A stretch of DNA of 36,826 nucleotides, from assembly GCA_016868375.1 (NCBI GenBank), contig VGHA01000028.1, positions 1 through 36,826 on the forward strand, in the 5' to 3' direction. A program made the translations under genes and the position numbers. The DNA is from Betaproteobacteria bacterium. GTDB taxonomy: Bacteria; Pseudomonadota; Gammaproteobacteria; Burkholderiales; Burkholderiaceae_E. The first letter of the stretch is position 1; every line of letters begins with the position of its first letter. The notes below the pieces were generated by a model. The model searched no databases. It saw only the letters and a list, made by a program, of their open reading frames with translations, and was not told the DNA's origin. Below are positions 7,573-17,438 of this stretch, piece by piece.

Positions 7573-8721
7573 ATGCCAGCACCCATTACCTGCATCGAAG
7601 ATCTTCGCCAACTGCACAAGCGCCGTGTGCCGAGAATGTTCTTCGACTATTGCGATTCAGGCTCCTGGACTGAAAGCACCTATCGCGCCAATGTCGATGA
7701 CTTCTCGCCCATCAAGTTCCGTCAGCGGGTCGCGGTGAACATGGACGGCCGCAGCACGCGCAGCACGATGGTTGGGCAAGCGGTGGCCATGCCTGTGGCG
7801 CTCGCGCCAACCGGGCTCACTGGCATGCAGCACGCTGACGGCGAGATTCTGGCGGCGCGGGCAGCCGAACGTTTTGGCGTGCCGTTTACGCTGTCCACCA
7901 TGAGCATCTGCTCCATCGAAGATATTGCCGCTCACACCACGCAGCCGTTCTGGTTTCAGTTGTATGTCATGCGCGACCGCGACTTCATTTCGCGCCTGAT
8001 TGAGCGGGCAAAGGCTGCAGGCTGCTCTGCGCTGGTGTTGACACTGGACCTTCAAATTCTGGGCCAGCGCCACAAAGACATCAAGAATGGTCTGTCGGCG
8101 CCTCCAAAGCTGACGCTGCCTAATATTTTGAACATGATGACCAGGCCGCGCTGGTGCCTGGGCATGCTGGGCACCACGCGACGTCAGTTCGGCAACATCG
8201 TGGGACATGTCAAAGGTGTGGAAGACATGTCGTCGCTGGGCGCATGGACCAGTCAACAGTTTGATGCCACGCTTAACTGGAACGATGTTGAGTGGATCAA
8301 GCAGCAGTGGGGCGGCAAGCTTATCCTGAAAGGCATCATGGAGCCGATTGACGCGCGTCATGCGGTCGACAGCGGCGCGGATGCCCTCATCGTTTCCAAC
8401 CACGGGGGGCGTCAGCTTGATGGCGCACTCTCCTCGGTCAAGGCGCTGCCGGCAATCGTCGACGCGGTCGGCGACCGCATTGAGGTCTGGCTCGATAGCG
8501 GAATCCGATCGGGTCAGGATGTGTTGCGCTCGGTCGCACTGGGCGCACGCGGAACGATGATCGGCCGGGCATTTCTCTATGGCCTGGGCGCGATGGGCGA
8601 GGCGGGCGTCACCAAAACGCTGGAAATCATCCAGCGCGAGCTCGAAATCACCATGGCGTTCTGCGGTCACACCGATATCACCCAGGTCAATCGCGACATT
8701 CTGGTCCCCGGAACCTGGTAA
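7573..8721 (+). CDS. lldD: FMN-dependent alpha-hydroxy-acid dehydrogenase (L-lactate dehydrogenase type)
   Basis: This 382-residue protein has the full alpha-hydroxy-acid oxidase/dehydrogenase pattern. APTGLTGMQHADGE (78-91) and the FQLYV segment (128-132) line the FMN barrel, Lys253 in LKGI contacts FMN, and SNHGGRQLDG (275-284) holds the catalytic His277 and the substrate-binding Arg280. The C-terminal WLDSGIRSGQD and GRAFLYGLGAMGEAG bind the FMN phosphate. The absence of a signal peptide and the lack of a long variable membrane loop fit a cytoplasmic or peripheral enzyme oxidising L-lactate or a similar 2-hydroxy acid to the 2-keto acid. Substrate specificity within the family is not readable. 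It stands alone, with weak -10-like TACCAT at 7538-7543 in the upstream gap. It ends in TAA. Confidence 0.9.
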   Translation: MPAPITCIEDLRQLHKRRVPRMFFDYCDSGSWTESTYRANVDDFSPIKFRQRVAVNMDGRSTRSTMVGQAVAMPVALAPTGLTGMQHADGEILAARAAERFGVPFTLSTMSICSIEDIAAHTTQPFWFQLYVMRDRDFISRLIERAKAAGCSALVLTLDLQILGQRHKDIKNGLSAPPKLTLPNILNMMTRPRWCLGMLGTTRRQFGNIVGHVKGVEDMSSLGAWTSQQFDATLNWNDVEWIKQQWGGKLILKGIMEPIDARHAVDSGADALIVSNHGGRQLDGALSSVKALPAIVDAVGDRIEVWLDSGIRSGQDVLRSVALGARGTMIGRAFLYGLGAMGEAGVTKTLEIIQRELEITMAFCGHTDITQVNRDILVPGTW

Positions 8722-8836
8722 TTCCTGGTGTGAGCCGTCTGAAGGCAGAGAGCCCTCGGGGTTCGGGTAGGTGATTCGGCGCTCCCGAGTAGAATCCGCG
8801 CGGTTTGCCGACCAACCTGTCTCTCGGAGTCACCCC

Positions 8837-10831
8837 ATGGCGACGCGCCAGTCGTCCGGTGCAGCCCTCTATAGCGAATCGTCGATTCGGGTTCTGAAAG
8901 GACTCGAGCCGGTCCGCAGTCGACCGGGCATGTACACCCGGACCGATAACCCGCTGCATATTGTTCAGGAAGTGATCGACAACGCTGCCGACGAAGCGCT
9001 TGCCGGCTTTTGTCGCAGCATTGATGTCACGCTGCACACGGATGGCAGCGTGACGGTTGACGATGACGGTCGTGGCATTCCGGTCGGGCCGCACCCCGAA
9101 GAGAAAGCGCCCGTGGTCGAAATCGTGTTCACCCGGTTGCATGCGGGAGGCAAGTTCGAGAAAGCCGGCGGTGCGGGGGCATACAGCTTTTCCGGCGGCC
9201 TGCATGGCGTGGGCGTGTCGGTGACCAATGCGTTGTCGCGTCGTCTCGAAGTCACCGTGTGGCGCGAAGGTGGTCTTCATCAGATGGTGTTTGAAGGCGG
9301 CGAACCGCGCGGTGGGCTGAAATCGCAGCCGGCGGGTCGGGGCGATCGCAAAAGCGGTACCCGGGTGCGATGCTGGCCTGACCCCAAGTATTTCGATAGC
9401 GCCCAGATCCCGTCCGCCGAGTTGCTGCAACTGCTTCGTTCCAAGGCCGTGTTGCTGGCTGGGCTCAAGGTGTCGCTTACCGACGAGAAAAGCGGTCGGG
9501 TTCAATCCTGGCATTACGAGCAGGGGCTTCGCTCTTATCTCGACGAAGCCTTGACCGCGGGTGGCGCCAGTGCGCCGCTGATTCCGCCTTTCGAGGGCGA
9601 TCAGTCGGTGGGCAATGGACACGATACGTTCGCGGAGGGCGAGGGTGCCCAGTGGCTGGTGGTGTGGACCGAAGAAGGTCCGCTGATCCGCGAAAGCTAT
9701 GTCAACCTCATTCCGACAACCGCCGGCGGCACCCATGAATCGGGGCTGCGAGATGGCCTGTTCACGGCTGTCAAGGGCTTCATCGAATTGCACGGCCTCA
9801 TGCCAAAGGGCGTGAAACTGCTTCCTGAAGACGTGTTCGCGCGCGCAAGCTTCGTGCTGTCAGCGAAGGTGTTGGACCCTCAGTTTCAGGGGCAGATCAA
9901 GGAACGTCTCAATTCACGCGATGCGCTTCGGCTGGTGTCGTCGCTATCGCGCCCGCCGTTTGAGCTGTGGCTGAACGAACACGTGGAGCACGGTCGCAAG
10001 CTTGCCGAGCTGGTGATTCGACAGGCGCAGGCCCGAAGCCGCGCAACCCAGAAGGTGGAGAAGCGTAAGAGCTCGGGCGTGGCGGTGTTGCCTGGCAAGC
10101 TGACCGACTGCGAATCCACGGACCTGACCCGCAATGAAATATTTCTGGTTGAGGGTGATTCGGCTGGCGGCTCGGCCAAGATGGGCCGAGACAAAGAGTT
10201 TCAGGCGATTCTTCCGCTACGCGGCAAGGTATTGAATGCCTGGGAAACCGATCGCGACCGTCTGTTTGCAAACAACGAGATACACGATATTTCAGTGGCG
10301 ATCGGCGTTGACCCGCATGGCCCCGATGATGCGCTCGACCTGACGACGCTGCGCTATGGGCGAATCTGCATCTTGTCTGACGCTGATGTCGATGGCTCCC
10401 ATATCCAGGTGCTGCTGCTCACGCTGTTTTATCGCCATTTTCCGCAGTTGGTTGAGCGAGGCCATGTGTGGGTGGCCCGCCCGCCGCTTTACCGCATTGA
10501 CGTGCCCGCCCAGGGCAAGCGGCCCATGCGGAAGGTGTACTGCCTGGACGATGGCGAGCTTCGCCACGTCGAGGACAAGCTCAGGAAGGAGGGCATACGG
10601 GATGGTTCCTGGACGATCTCGCGCTTCAAGGGCCTGGGCGAGATGAGCGCGGAGCAATTGTGGGAGACCACCATGAACCCCGAAACCCGTCGGCTGTTAC
10701 GCGTCTCGCTGGGAAGCTTTGATCGCGCCGCCACCACCGAGCGGTTCACGATGTTGATGGGCAAGAGCGAGGCCCAGGCGCGGCGCAGTTGGCTGGAGAC
10801 GCATGGCCACGAGGTTGAGGCCGATATCTGA
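8837..10831 (+). CDS. parE: DNA topoisomerase IV subunit B
   Basis: The product is 664 residues. ParE is the ATPase and TOPRIM subunit of topoisomerase IV, which decatenates daughter chromosomes. The N-terminal GHKL ATPase shows [22 protein letters not shown] and [15 protein letters not shown]; the TOPRIM domain shows [16 protein letters not shown] and [11 protein letters not shown]; the C-terminus has [21 protein letters not shown] chose ATG 8837 because GGAG lies 7 bases ahead and the homologous N-terminus begins here. An in-frame GTG at 8771 would add 22 residues, but it lies upstream of a TAGAAT -10-like hexamer at 8790-8795, which argues against it. The parC start follows 13 bases after the TGA, so the two subunits form an operon and would be made in matched amounts. 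ParE rather than GyrB is supported by the adjacent parC. Confidence 0.96.
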   Translation: MATRQSSGAALYSESSIRVLKGLEPVRSRPGMYTRTDNPLHIVQEVIDNAADEALAGFCRSIDVTLHTDGSVTVDDDGRGIPVGPHPEEKAPVVEIVFTRLHAGGKFEKAGGAGAYSFSGGLHGVGVSVTNALSRRLEVTVWREGGLHQMVFEGGEPRGGLKSQPAGRGDRKSGTRVRCWPDPKYFDSAQIPSAELLQLLRSKAVLLAGLKVSLTDEKSGRVQSWHYEQGLRSYLDEALTAGGASAPLIPPFEGDQSVGNGHDTFAEGEGAQWLVVWTEEGPLIRESYVNLIPTTAGGTHESGLRDGLFTAVKGFIELHGLMPKGVKLLPEDVFARASFVLSAKVLDPQFQGQIKERLNSRDALRLVSSLSRPPFELWLNEHVEHGRKLAELVIRQAQARSRATQKVEKRKSSGVAVLPGKLTDCESTDLTRNEIFLVEGDSAGGSAKMGRDKEFQAILPLRGKVLNAWETDRDRLFANNEIHDISVAIGVDPHGPDDALDLTTLRYGRICILSDADVDGSHIQVLLLTLFYRHFPQLVERGHVWVARPPLYRIDVPAQGKRPMRKVYCLDDGELRHVEDKLRKEGIRDGSWTISRFKGLGEMSAEQLWETTMNPETRRLLRVSLGSFDRAATTERFTMLMGKSEAQARRSWLETHGHEVEADI

Positions 10832-10844
10832 GCATCTGACAACC

Positions 10845-13187
10845 ATGAGTAATCAGCAGGACCTATTCAACGCCGGAGGCGATCGCGGCAGCGACGAAGG
10901 CGACAGCCTTACGCTGGCCAACTTTGCCGAGCGCGCGTACCTTGAGTATGCGGTGTCGGTCGTCAAAGGCCGCGCGCTGCCCGATGTGTGTGATGGTCAG
11001 AAGCCGGTTCAGCGTCGCATTCTGTTTGCGATGGAGCGGATGGGGCTGGCCCCTGGGGCGAAGCCGGTCAAATCGGCGCGCGTGGTGGGCGATGTCCTGG
11101 GGCGCTTTCATCCGCACGGCGATGTTGCGGCCTACGAGGCGCTGGTGCGGATGGCGCAAAGCTTTTCGCTTCGCTACCCATTGGTGGATGGACAGGGCAA
11201 CTTCGGCTCGCGCGACGGCGACGGCGCCGCGGCCATGCGCTACACCGAAGCGCGTCTGACGCCGTATTCGCGTTTGCTGCTCGATGAAATTGACGAGGCA
11301 ACCGTCGATTTCATGCCCAACTACGACGGTTCGGCCGAGGAACCCCGGCAGCTTCCCGCCAGGCTCCCCATGGTGCTGCTAAACGGCGCCTCGGGTATCG
11401 CAGTGGGGCTTGCCACCGAGATTCCCCCTCACAACCTTCGCGAGGTCGCGGCTGCGGCTGCCGCGATGGTCCGCGAACCCGAACTCTCGCTGGATCAGCT
11501 GATGCAGCACCTGCCCGGGCCCGATTTTCCAGGGGGCGCTCAGATCATCTCGGCCCCCTCGGACATCCGAGAGGTGTACGCAAGCGGCAGGGGCTCGATC
11601 AAGCTTCGCGCGCGTCACACGATCGAGGAACTCGCCCGCGGGCAGTGGCAGCTGGTGGTCACCGAACTGCCGCACGGTGTGTCATCGCAGCGCGTGCTCG
11701 AAGAGATCGAGGACCTCACCAATCCGAAAATAAAGGTGGGGCGCAAGGCACTGACCCCCGAGCAGCAGCAGCTTCGTCAGACGGTGCTTGCGGTTCTTGA
11801 TGGTGTTCGCGACGAATCGGGTAAGGACGCGCCGGTGCGACTGGTGTTTGAGCCGCGATCGTCTCGGATCGAGCAGCAGGAGCTGCTCAGCGTACTGCTG
11901 GCGCACACCAGTCTCGAGACCAACACGTCGGTCAACCTGGTGTCGGTCGGGATCGACGGTCGGCCCTGCCAGAAATCATTGCTGCAGATGCTGCGCGAGT
12001 GGGCACAGTTTCGGGTCGACACCGTTACACGGCGAACCCGCCATCGCCTCGCGAAGGTTGATGACCGGATTCATATTCTCGAGGGGCGCCTGGCGGTGCT
12101 GCTCGATATCGATCGTGTCATTCGGATCATTCGCGAATCCGATGACCCCAAGGCCGCGCTGATCGACAATTTTCGCCTGACCGATCGGCAAGCCGAGGAT
12201 GTGCTCGAGATCCGCCTGCGTCAGCTGGCGCGCCTGGAGGGAATTCGCATCGAGCAGGAGCTCGCAGGGCTCAGGAAAGAGAAGACTTCGCTTGAGGCGC
12301 TGCTGGCCACGCCGGCGGCCATGCGTCGGCAGGTGGTTCGCGAGATCGAAGCCGATGCAAAGCAATATGGCGATGAACGTCGCACGTTGATTGAAGAGGC
12401 GCAGCGAACCACCGCAGAGATTCGAATTGCCGAGGAGCCGGTCACGGTGATCGTTTCCGAACGCGGATGGGTTCGCTCCCGCCAGGGGCACGGCCATGAC
12501 TGGTCGCAGTTCACGTTCAAATCGGGCGATACCCTGCTTGGCGCGTACGAGGTGATGACCACCGACCAGTTATTCGCGTTGGGCAGTACCGGGCGTGTGT
12601 TTTCGGTTCCGGTGTCGCAGTTGCCCTCGGCGCGGGGCGATGGTGCGCCGATTACATCGCTGGTTCAGCCCGAGGCGGGTACCCGAATCGACCATGTGTT
12701 TGCTGCGCGGCAGGATGCAAGCGTATTGCTTGCCACGCGACAAGGCAATGGATTCATCTGCGAGGCAGGCGACTTGATCGGACGTACCCGTCAGGGTAAG
12801 GCTTTCCTTACGCTCGATGACGACGACACGCCGATACGCCCTGCAGTGTTTTTCCCTGGGCATGACACGGTGCTGTGTGTATCGGCTGAAGGAAAGGCCC
12901 TGAGCTTTCCCCTTGCCGATGCGAAGGTGCTTCGCAGCGGCGGTCGCGGTGTCATTCTGATGAGCCTCGAGCCCAAGGGGGCGCTCGCATCGGTCGTTGT
13001 GTGCGGCAGCGCAGGCGCGCTGCTCGAGGGCGTCGGCCGTGGCGCAAAGCCTATCGTCCGGCCGCTGTCGCGCGCGCAGATCAACGCCTGGTCTGGTGCG
13101 CGCGCGCGCAAAGGCACACTGATCGAACCTCGGGTTCGTGATGCGAAGCTTAGCCTGCCGCGTCCGCAACCAACGCCCTCGGGCTGA
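10845..13187 (+). CDS. parC: DNA topoisomerase IV subunit A
   Basis: The product is 780 residues. ParC is the DNA cleavage/religation subunit of topoisomerase IV. The catalytic Tyr is Tyr133 in [10 protein letters not shown]. The winged-helix and tower regions follow ([29 protein letters not shown]), then a coiled coil around [14 protein letters not shown] and a shortened beta-pinwheel C-terminal domain. The quinolone-resistance-determining region reads [15 protein letters not shown]; the position matching Escherichia coli ParC Ser80 is Val94, while the acidic residue matching Glu84 is kept as Glu98. The start at 10845 (MSNQQDLFN) is preferred over an in-frame ATG at 10803, which would overlap parE by 29 bases. 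It forms an operon with parE. The lipoprotein gene follows within 21 bases on the same strand. Confidence 0.96.
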   Translation: MSNQQDLFNAGGDRGSDEGDSLTLANFAERAYLEYAVSVVKGRALPDVCDGQKPVQRRILFAMERMGLAPGAKPVKSARVVGDVLGRFHPHGDVAAYEALVRMAQSFSLRYPLVDGQGNFGSRDGDGAAAMRYTEARLTPYSRLLLDEIDEATVDFMPNYDGSAEEPRQLPARLPMVLLNGASGIAVGLATEIPPHNLREVAAAAAAMVREPELSLDQLMQHLPGPDFPGGAQIISAPSDIREVYASGRGSIKLRARHTIEELARGQWQLVVTELPHGVSSQRVLEEIEDLTNPKIKVGRKALTPEQQQLRQTVLAVLDGVRDESGKDAPVRLVFEPRSSRIEQQELLSVLLAHTSLETNTSVNLVSVGIDGRPCQKSLLQMLREWAQFRVDTVTRRTRHRLAKVDDRIHILEGRLAVLLDIDRVIRIIRESDDPKAALIDNFRLTDRQAEDVLEIRLRQLARLEGIRIEQELAGLRKEKTSLEALLATPAAMRRQVVREIEADAKQYGDERRTLIEEAQRTTAEIRIAEEPVTVIVSERGWVRSRQGHGHDWSQFTFKSGDTLLGAYEVMTTDQLFALGSTGRVFSVPVSQLPSARGDGAPITSLVQPEAGTRIDHVFAARQDASVLLATRQGNGFICEAGDLIGRTRQGKAFLTLDDDDTPIRPAVFFPGHDTVLCVSAEGKALSFPLADAKVLRSGGRGVILMSLEPKGALASVVVCGSAGALLEGVGRGAKPIVRPLSRAQINAWSGARARKGTLIEPRVRDAKLSLPRPQPTPSG

Positions 13188-13207
13188 CCCAGTCTGAGGC
13201 TTCGCTG

Positions 13208-14323
13208 ATGCGCCTGATCCGAGCGCTGGCACCTCACAGTGCGATAGTCGCGTTGGTGATGTTGGCCAGCGGCTGCAGTACGGTGAACCCCTATTACGAC
13301 TCCGCCAAGCCCCATCACACGCCCAGTGGCTTTCGCAACAACGACGGCCCGCCAGGCGGCAAGCCGATCTCGGATCTGGTTCGCTGGTATGCCGAGCGAA
13401 CCCGTGATGGACTACCCAAGGCGCCTTCCACGCATGTCAATGGCTACCAGTTTCCGCTGGTTCGGCCCGACCTTGACTGGTTGAAGGCCAACCGCGCTGA
13501 GCCCAGCATTACCTGGATTGGTCATGCCACGCTGCTGGTTCAGATTGCGGGCGTCAACATTCTGACCGACCCGCATTTCTCTGAGCGTGCATTCGCAGTG
13601 CAGTGGCTTGGGCCCCGGCGCCGGGTGCCGCTGACGGTCAAGCTCGATGAGCTGCCGCGAATCGATCTGGTGGTCATTTCACACTCGCACTACGATCATC
13701 TCGATCGGGAGTCGGTGCTGGCGCTCAACCGGCAGGCGGGGGGACCGCCGCTGTTTTTGGTGCCGCTGGGAATCGAGCGCTGGCTGGCCGAACAGGGCAT
13801 CACCCACACCCGTGCGCTTGACTGGTGGGACCTTGAGCAGTTCGCCGGGCTGGACGTTCATTTCGTGCCTGCCCAGCACTGGAACTCGCGAACACCCTTC
13901 GATCGGAATCGCACGCTGTGGGGCGGTTGGGTCATTCGAACCAGTCGCTTCTCGTTTTATTTTGCCGGTGACACCGGATACTCCAGTGACTTTCGAGCGA
14001 TTGGCGAGCGCTTTGGTGGGTTCGATGTGGCGGCGATTCCGGTAGGCGCGTATCTGCCACGCTGGTTCATGAACGATCAACACGTCGACCCCGATCAAGC
14101 CGTTCAAATCCATCTCGATGTGAAGTCGCGTTGGTCGATCGGGATTCACTGGGGAAGTTTTGAGCTGACCGACGAGCCGCTCGATGCCCCGATTGGCGAA
14201 CTCGCCGAGGCCCGACGCCGATACGGCATTTCCGACGACGCATTCACCCTGCTTCGCCACGGCGAAACCCGACGGCTGGGCAATATTCAAACGAAAACCG
14301 GGCCCGCAGCGGGCGGGCAATGA
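13208..14323 (+). CDS. Lipoprotein-type metallo-beta-lactamase-fold hydrolase (NAPE-PLD/UlaG-like)
   Basis: This 371-residue protein starts with a hydrophobic signal ending VMLASGC, a lipobox-like site with Cys23, so it is probably exported and lipid-anchored. The metal-binding motif HSHYDHLD gives His159, His161, Asp163 and His164. TWIGHATLLVQIAGVNILTD (102-121) and FYFAGDTGYSSDF mark the subgroup related to N-acyl-phosphatidylethanolamine phospholipase D, and IGIHWGSFELTDEP is close to the C-terminal metal/active-site loop of that group. The likely activity is a zinc-dependent phosphodiesterase or lipid hydrolase in the cell envelope, but no substrate is known. It follows parC by 20 bases and overlaps or nearly overlaps the next gene. 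The combination of an export lipobox and this fold is worth noting because many relatives are cytoplasmic. Confidence 0.85.
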   Translation: MRLIRALAPHSAIVALVMLASGCSTVNPYYDSAKPHHTPSGFRNNDGPPGGKPISDLVRWYAERTRDGLPKAPSTHVNGYQFPLVRPDLDWLKANRAEPSITWIGHATLLVQIAGVNILTDPHFSERAFAVQWLGPRRRVPLTVKLDELPRIDLVVISHSHYDHLDRESVLALNRQAGGPPLFLVPLGIERWLAEQGITHTRALDWWDLEQFAGLDVHFVPAQHWNSRTPFDRNRTLWGGWVIRTSRFSFYFAGDTGYSSDFRAIGERFGGFDVAAIPVGAYLPRWFMNDQHVDPDQAVQIHLDVKSRWSIGIHWGSFELTDEPLDAPIGELAEARRRYGISDDAFTLLRHGETRRLGNIQTKTGPAAGGQ

Positions 14324-14331
14324 GGATCATC

Positions 14332-15432
14332 ATGACTGACGAAGCACCGGTGGTATTTGAAGAGTGGCCGACGGGAGGCGGGCGAAAGGTCGGTGTCGCA
14401 CGCCTGAATCGTCCCCGCCAGCTCAACGCGATTACGCTCAGAATGTGTGAGCTGCTTCGAGATCGGCTGCGCGAATGGGCCTCGGATGAGGACGTCGTTG
14501 CGGTCTGGTTGGAGGGCGCCGGTGACAAGGGCTTCTCGGCTGGCGGCGATGTTGCCGAGGTGATCCGACAGGTTCGCGCAGGCGGGCCCCGCCGCTTTGT
14601 TTACGGCGATTCGTTCTTCGAGGTTGAGTACCAGCTCGACCGCATGATCCACGAGTATCCGAAGCCTCTGATCGGCTGGATTCATGGGGTGTGCATGGGC
14701 GGTGGTCTGGGTCTGGTGGCAGGCGCCTCCACCAGAATCGTCACGGAGCAGGCCAGGCTTGCCATGCCCGAGATCCACATCGGATTGTTTCCGGATGTGG
14801 GCGGGGGCTACTTTCTCAATCGGGTACCCGGACACGCGGGAATCGTGATGGCCCTCACCGGGCTCACCATCAACGAAGCCGATGCGATCGTTGCCGGTCT
14901 CGCCGATGCCTTCGTCGCGCGCGAGCTGCGCGACGAGCTCATCAGTCAGCTCTGCGCGCTGCCGTGGACCGGCTCCGGGGCTACCGATCAGACGGCGGTT
15001 TCCAGGCTGGCCGCATCATTTCATCGGCGCTGCAAGGCCGGGATGCCGGGCTCAAACTTGCAGGCCTATGCTGACGCACTGCGGTTTATTGGCCAGCAGC
15101 CGGATGCAGGGGGCATGCGCGATGCGCTGCAGCTTGCCGCCAATGAGGATCCCTGGTTCGAGGCCCCCGCGCGAAGTCTGGCTCAGGGCTCGCCAACCGG
15201 GGCGATCGTCAGCTTCGAATATCTTCAGCGCTGCAGGCGTCTTTCCCTGCCAGAGGTGCTTGAGCTGGACCTGGTGCTCGCGCGCCAGTTCCAGCGTCAC
15301 CATGATTTTTCAGAGGGCGTTCGGGCATTGCTGATTGATAAGGATCGCAAGCCCGTCTGGTCACCGACCCGGCTTGACGAGGTTTCCGCCGAGCTGGTGG
15401 CCGCCCATTTTTCGCCGCTGGCAGGGCGCTGA
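14332..15432 (+). CDS. 3-hydroxyisobutyryl-CoA hydrolase-like crotonase
   Basis: This 366-residue protein belongs to the long branch of the crotonase superfamily. Motifs include FSAGGDVAEV, the PKPLIGWIHGVCMGGGLGL oxyanion region and MPEIHIGLFPDVGGGYFLNR, where the Glu and the Asp of PDVGG are the residues used by 3-hydroxyisobutyryl-CoA hydrolase in valine degradation. The length of about 360 residues also separates it from 260-residue enoyl-CoA hydratases. I prefer ATG 14332 because GAGGA lies 5 bases upstream; an ATG at 14320 overlaps the preceding stop as ATGA and would add four residues. It may work in branched-chain amino acid breakdown, but no other valine pathway gene lies here, so a related beta-hydroxyacyl-CoA thioesterase function is possible. 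Confidence 0.87.
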   Translation: MTDEAPVVFEEWPTGGGRKVGVARLNRPRQLNAITLRMCELLRDRLREWASDEDVVAVWLEGAGDKGFSAGGDVAEVIRQVRAGGPRRFVYGDSFFEVEYQLDRMIHEYPKPLIGWIHGVCMGGGLGLVAGASTRIVTEQARLAMPEIHIGLFPDVGGGYFLNRVPGHAGIVMALTGLTINEADAIVAGLADAFVARELRDELISQLCALPWTGSGATDQTAVSRLAASFHRRCKAGMPGSNLQAYADALRFIGQQPDAGGMRDALQLAANEDPWFEAPARSLAQGSPTGAIVSFEYLQRCRRLSLPEVLELDLVLARQFQRHHDFSEGVRALLIDKDRKPVWSPTRLDEVSAELVAAHFSPLAGR

Positions 15433-15448
15433 CAGCGCGTGCGCATGG

Positions 15449-15477
15449 CTTGAAATCTCTTGGGGTCGCCCCAAGAT
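15449..15477 (+). promoter_or_regulatory. Sigma-32 (RpoH) type heat-shock promoter of htpG
   Basis: CTTGAAA at 15449-15455, a 13-base spacer, and CCCCAAGAT at 15469-15477 match the known heat-shock promoter pattern CTTGAAA-N(11-15)-CCCCATNT. It lies about 30 bases before the htpG ATG and directly upstream of a classic heat-shock gene, so the call is strong. The spacer and -10 are themselves part of a perfect inverted repeat, described separately. Confidence 0.85.
15459..15475. repeat. Perfect inverted repeat overlapping the htpG -10 element
   Basis: CTTGGGG-TCG-CCCCAAG is a perfect 7+7 inverted repeat with a 3-base centre. Its right arm is the first seven bases of the -10 element. It could be an operator for a repressor that competes with the heat-shock polymerase, or an accident of the CCCC-rich -10. 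As most of it lies upstream of the expected transcription start, an RNA hairpin is less likely. Confidence 0.6.
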
Positions 15478-15506
15478 CCGCGACGTTTAGTTAGATCGGA
15501 GTTCCC

Positions 15507-17429
15507 ATGGGTGCTATCAAAGAAACACTCGGCTTTCAGACCGAAGTCTCCCAGCTCTTGAAGCTGATGATCCACTCGTTGTACAGCAACCGCGAGATTT
15601 TCCTTCGTGAGCTGATCTCCAACGCCTCGGATGCCTGCGACAAGCTCAGGTTTGAAGCGTTGGCGCAGGCCGATCTGATGGAGGGCGGCGCTGACCTCGA
15701 GATCAAGGTTGACTTCGACAAGGCGGCCCGCACGATCACCCTCTCCGACAACGGCATCGGGATGAGCCGCGAGGAGGCAATCGACCATCTGGGAACCATC
15801 GCGCGTTCAGGCACGAAAGAGTTTTTTGGCAAGCTTTCTGGCGATCAGGCCCGCGATTCGCAGCTGATCGGGCAGTTCGGGGTCGGCTTTTATTCAGCGT
15901 TCATTGTGGCCGACAAGGTCACGGTCGAGTCGCGCCGCGCGGGCCAGTCTCCCGCAGCCGGTGTGCGCTGGGAATCCGATGGCAGCGGTGGATTCACCGT
16001 GGAAACGATTGAACGGGCTCAGCGCGGGACCGACATCATCCTGCATTTGCGGCCGAATCCCGAGGGGGACGACGGCGAGCGCTTTGACGATCTGTTGTCC
16101 GGCTGGAAGCTTCGCTCCATCGTCCGCAAGTATTCGGATCACGTGTCGCTTCCCATCCAGATGCGCAAGGAATCCTGGGATAACGACGCCAAAGAGCAGA
16201 AGCTTGGCGACGAGTGGGAAACGGTCAATCAGGCCAGCGCCCTCTGGGCCCGAGCAAAGTCCGATATCACCGAAGAGCAGTACAAAACATTTTTTGAACA
16301 TCTGGCCCCGGGGGGTGGTGAACCCATAACCTGGACCCATAACCGGGTGGAAGGCCGCACCGAGTACACGCAGCTTCTTTATCTGCCGGCTAAGGCACCC
16401 TACGATTTGTGGGACAGGCAGCAGCGCCGCGGCATCAAGCTGTATGTTCGGCGAGTGTTCATCATGGATGACGCCGAACAGCTGATGCCGGTGTACCTTC
16501 GATTCGTGAAGGGCGTAATCGACTCCGCCGATCTGCCACTGAACGTATCGCGTGAAATCCTGCAGGAAAGCCGTGACGTTCGGGCGATTCGCGAGGGCAG
16601 CACCAAGCGTGTGCTGTCGATGCTGGAAGACCTGGCCACCAACGACGCATCGCGCTACGTAAGCTTTTGGACTGAATTTGGGCAGGTGCTGAAGGAAGGC
16701 ATCGGCGAAGACTTCGGTAACAAAGATCGAATTGCCAAGCTGCTCCGCTTCGCATCCAGTGCTTCAGATTCAAATGATCAGGCCGTCTCGTTTACCGATT
16801 ACATCGGTCGCATGAAATCTGGCCAGAAGGCCATCTACTACGTTACCGCTGACACACCGGCGGCCGCGCGCAGCAGTCCGCACCTCGAAGTGTTTCGCAA
16901 GAAAGGGGTTGAGGTGCTCCTGCTTACCGATCGAGTCGACGAGTGGATGCTGTCATTCCTCTCTGAACATGATGGAAAGGAACTCATCTCCATCGCGCGG
17001 GGCGGGCTTGATCTCGGTGAGTTGGCGGATGAGGCAGAGAAGAAGGAAACCGAAGCCCGCGCAGATGAATGGAAAGATGTGCTGGAGAAGCTTCGCGAGG
17101 CGTTGGGCGAGCGGGTCAAAGAGGTCAGGGTATCGTCACGCCTCACGGACTCAGCCAGCTGCCTGGTCTCAGACGAGGGGGACATCAGCGGTCATCTCGA
17201 GCGGCTGTTGAAGCAGGCAGGTCAGGCCGCTCCGGCTCGGAAGCCCATCCTTGAAATCAACACCACGCATCCGCTGGTTGCGCCGCTCAAGACCGATCCC
17301 AGCCGCTGTGCCCGGTGGGCACCCCTGCTGTTCGATCAGGCGGTGCTCGCAGAAGGAGGTCAGCTTGAAGACCCGGCTGGCTTCGTTCGGCGCTTGAATG
17401 AGATGCTGGTGGGGATGTCACTCCGGTGA
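15507..17429 (+). CDS. htpG: Molecular chaperone HtpG (bacterial Hsp90)
   Basis: This 640-residue ATP-dependent cytoplasmic chaperone is of normal family length. The N-terminal GHKL ATPase shows [19 protein letters not shown], the SDNGIGMS motif and [11 protein letters not shown]. The middle domain has [11 protein letters not shown] and the catalytic-arginine segment [14 protein letters not shown]. The C-terminal dimerisation domain ends with [12 protein letters not shown]. The start at 15507 has GGAG 6 bases upstream and matches the conserved N-terminus. A sigma-32-type promoter lies directly upstream, in keeping with heat induction. The next gene begins 10 bases after the stop and could be cotranscribed. 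Confidence 0.97.
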   Translation: MGAIKETLGFQTEVSQLLKLMIHSLYSNREIFLRELISNASDACDKLRFEALAQADLMEGGADLEIKVDFDKAARTITLSDNGIGMSREEAIDHLGTIARSGTKEFFGKLSGDQARDSQLIGQFGVGFYSAFIVADKVTVESRRAGQSPAAGVRWESDGSGGFTVETIERAQRGTDIILHLRPNPEGDDGERFDDLLSGWKLRSIVRKYSDHVSLPIQMRKESWDNDAKEQKLGDEWETVNQASALWARAKSDITEEQYKTFFEHLAPGGGEPITWTHNRVEGRTEYTQLLYLPAKAPYDLWDRQQRRGIKLYVRRVFIMDDAEQLMPVYLRFVKGVIDSADLPLNVSREILQESRDVRAIREGSTKRVLSMLEDLATNDASRYVSFWTEFGQVLKEGIGEDFGNKDRIAKLLRFASSASDSNDQAVSFTDYIGRMKSGQKAIYYVTADTPAAARSSPHLEVFRKKGVEVLLLTDRVDEWMLSFLSEHDGKELISIARGGLDLGELADEAEKKETEARADEWKDVLEKLREALGERVKEVRVSSRLTDSASCLVSDEGDISGHLERLLKQAGQAAPARKPILEINTTHPLVAPLKTDPSRCARWAPLLFDQAVLAEGGQLEDPAGFVRRLNEMLVGMSLR

Positions 17430-17438
17430 GCCGGCGCA

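Noticed and set aside
7657..9793. Two long minus-strand open frames (337 and 368 codons) opposite the alpha-hydroxy-acid dehydrogenase and parE
   Set aside because: Both are antisense to strongly conserved enzymes and have shadow-like His/Arg/Gln-rich composition without family motifs.
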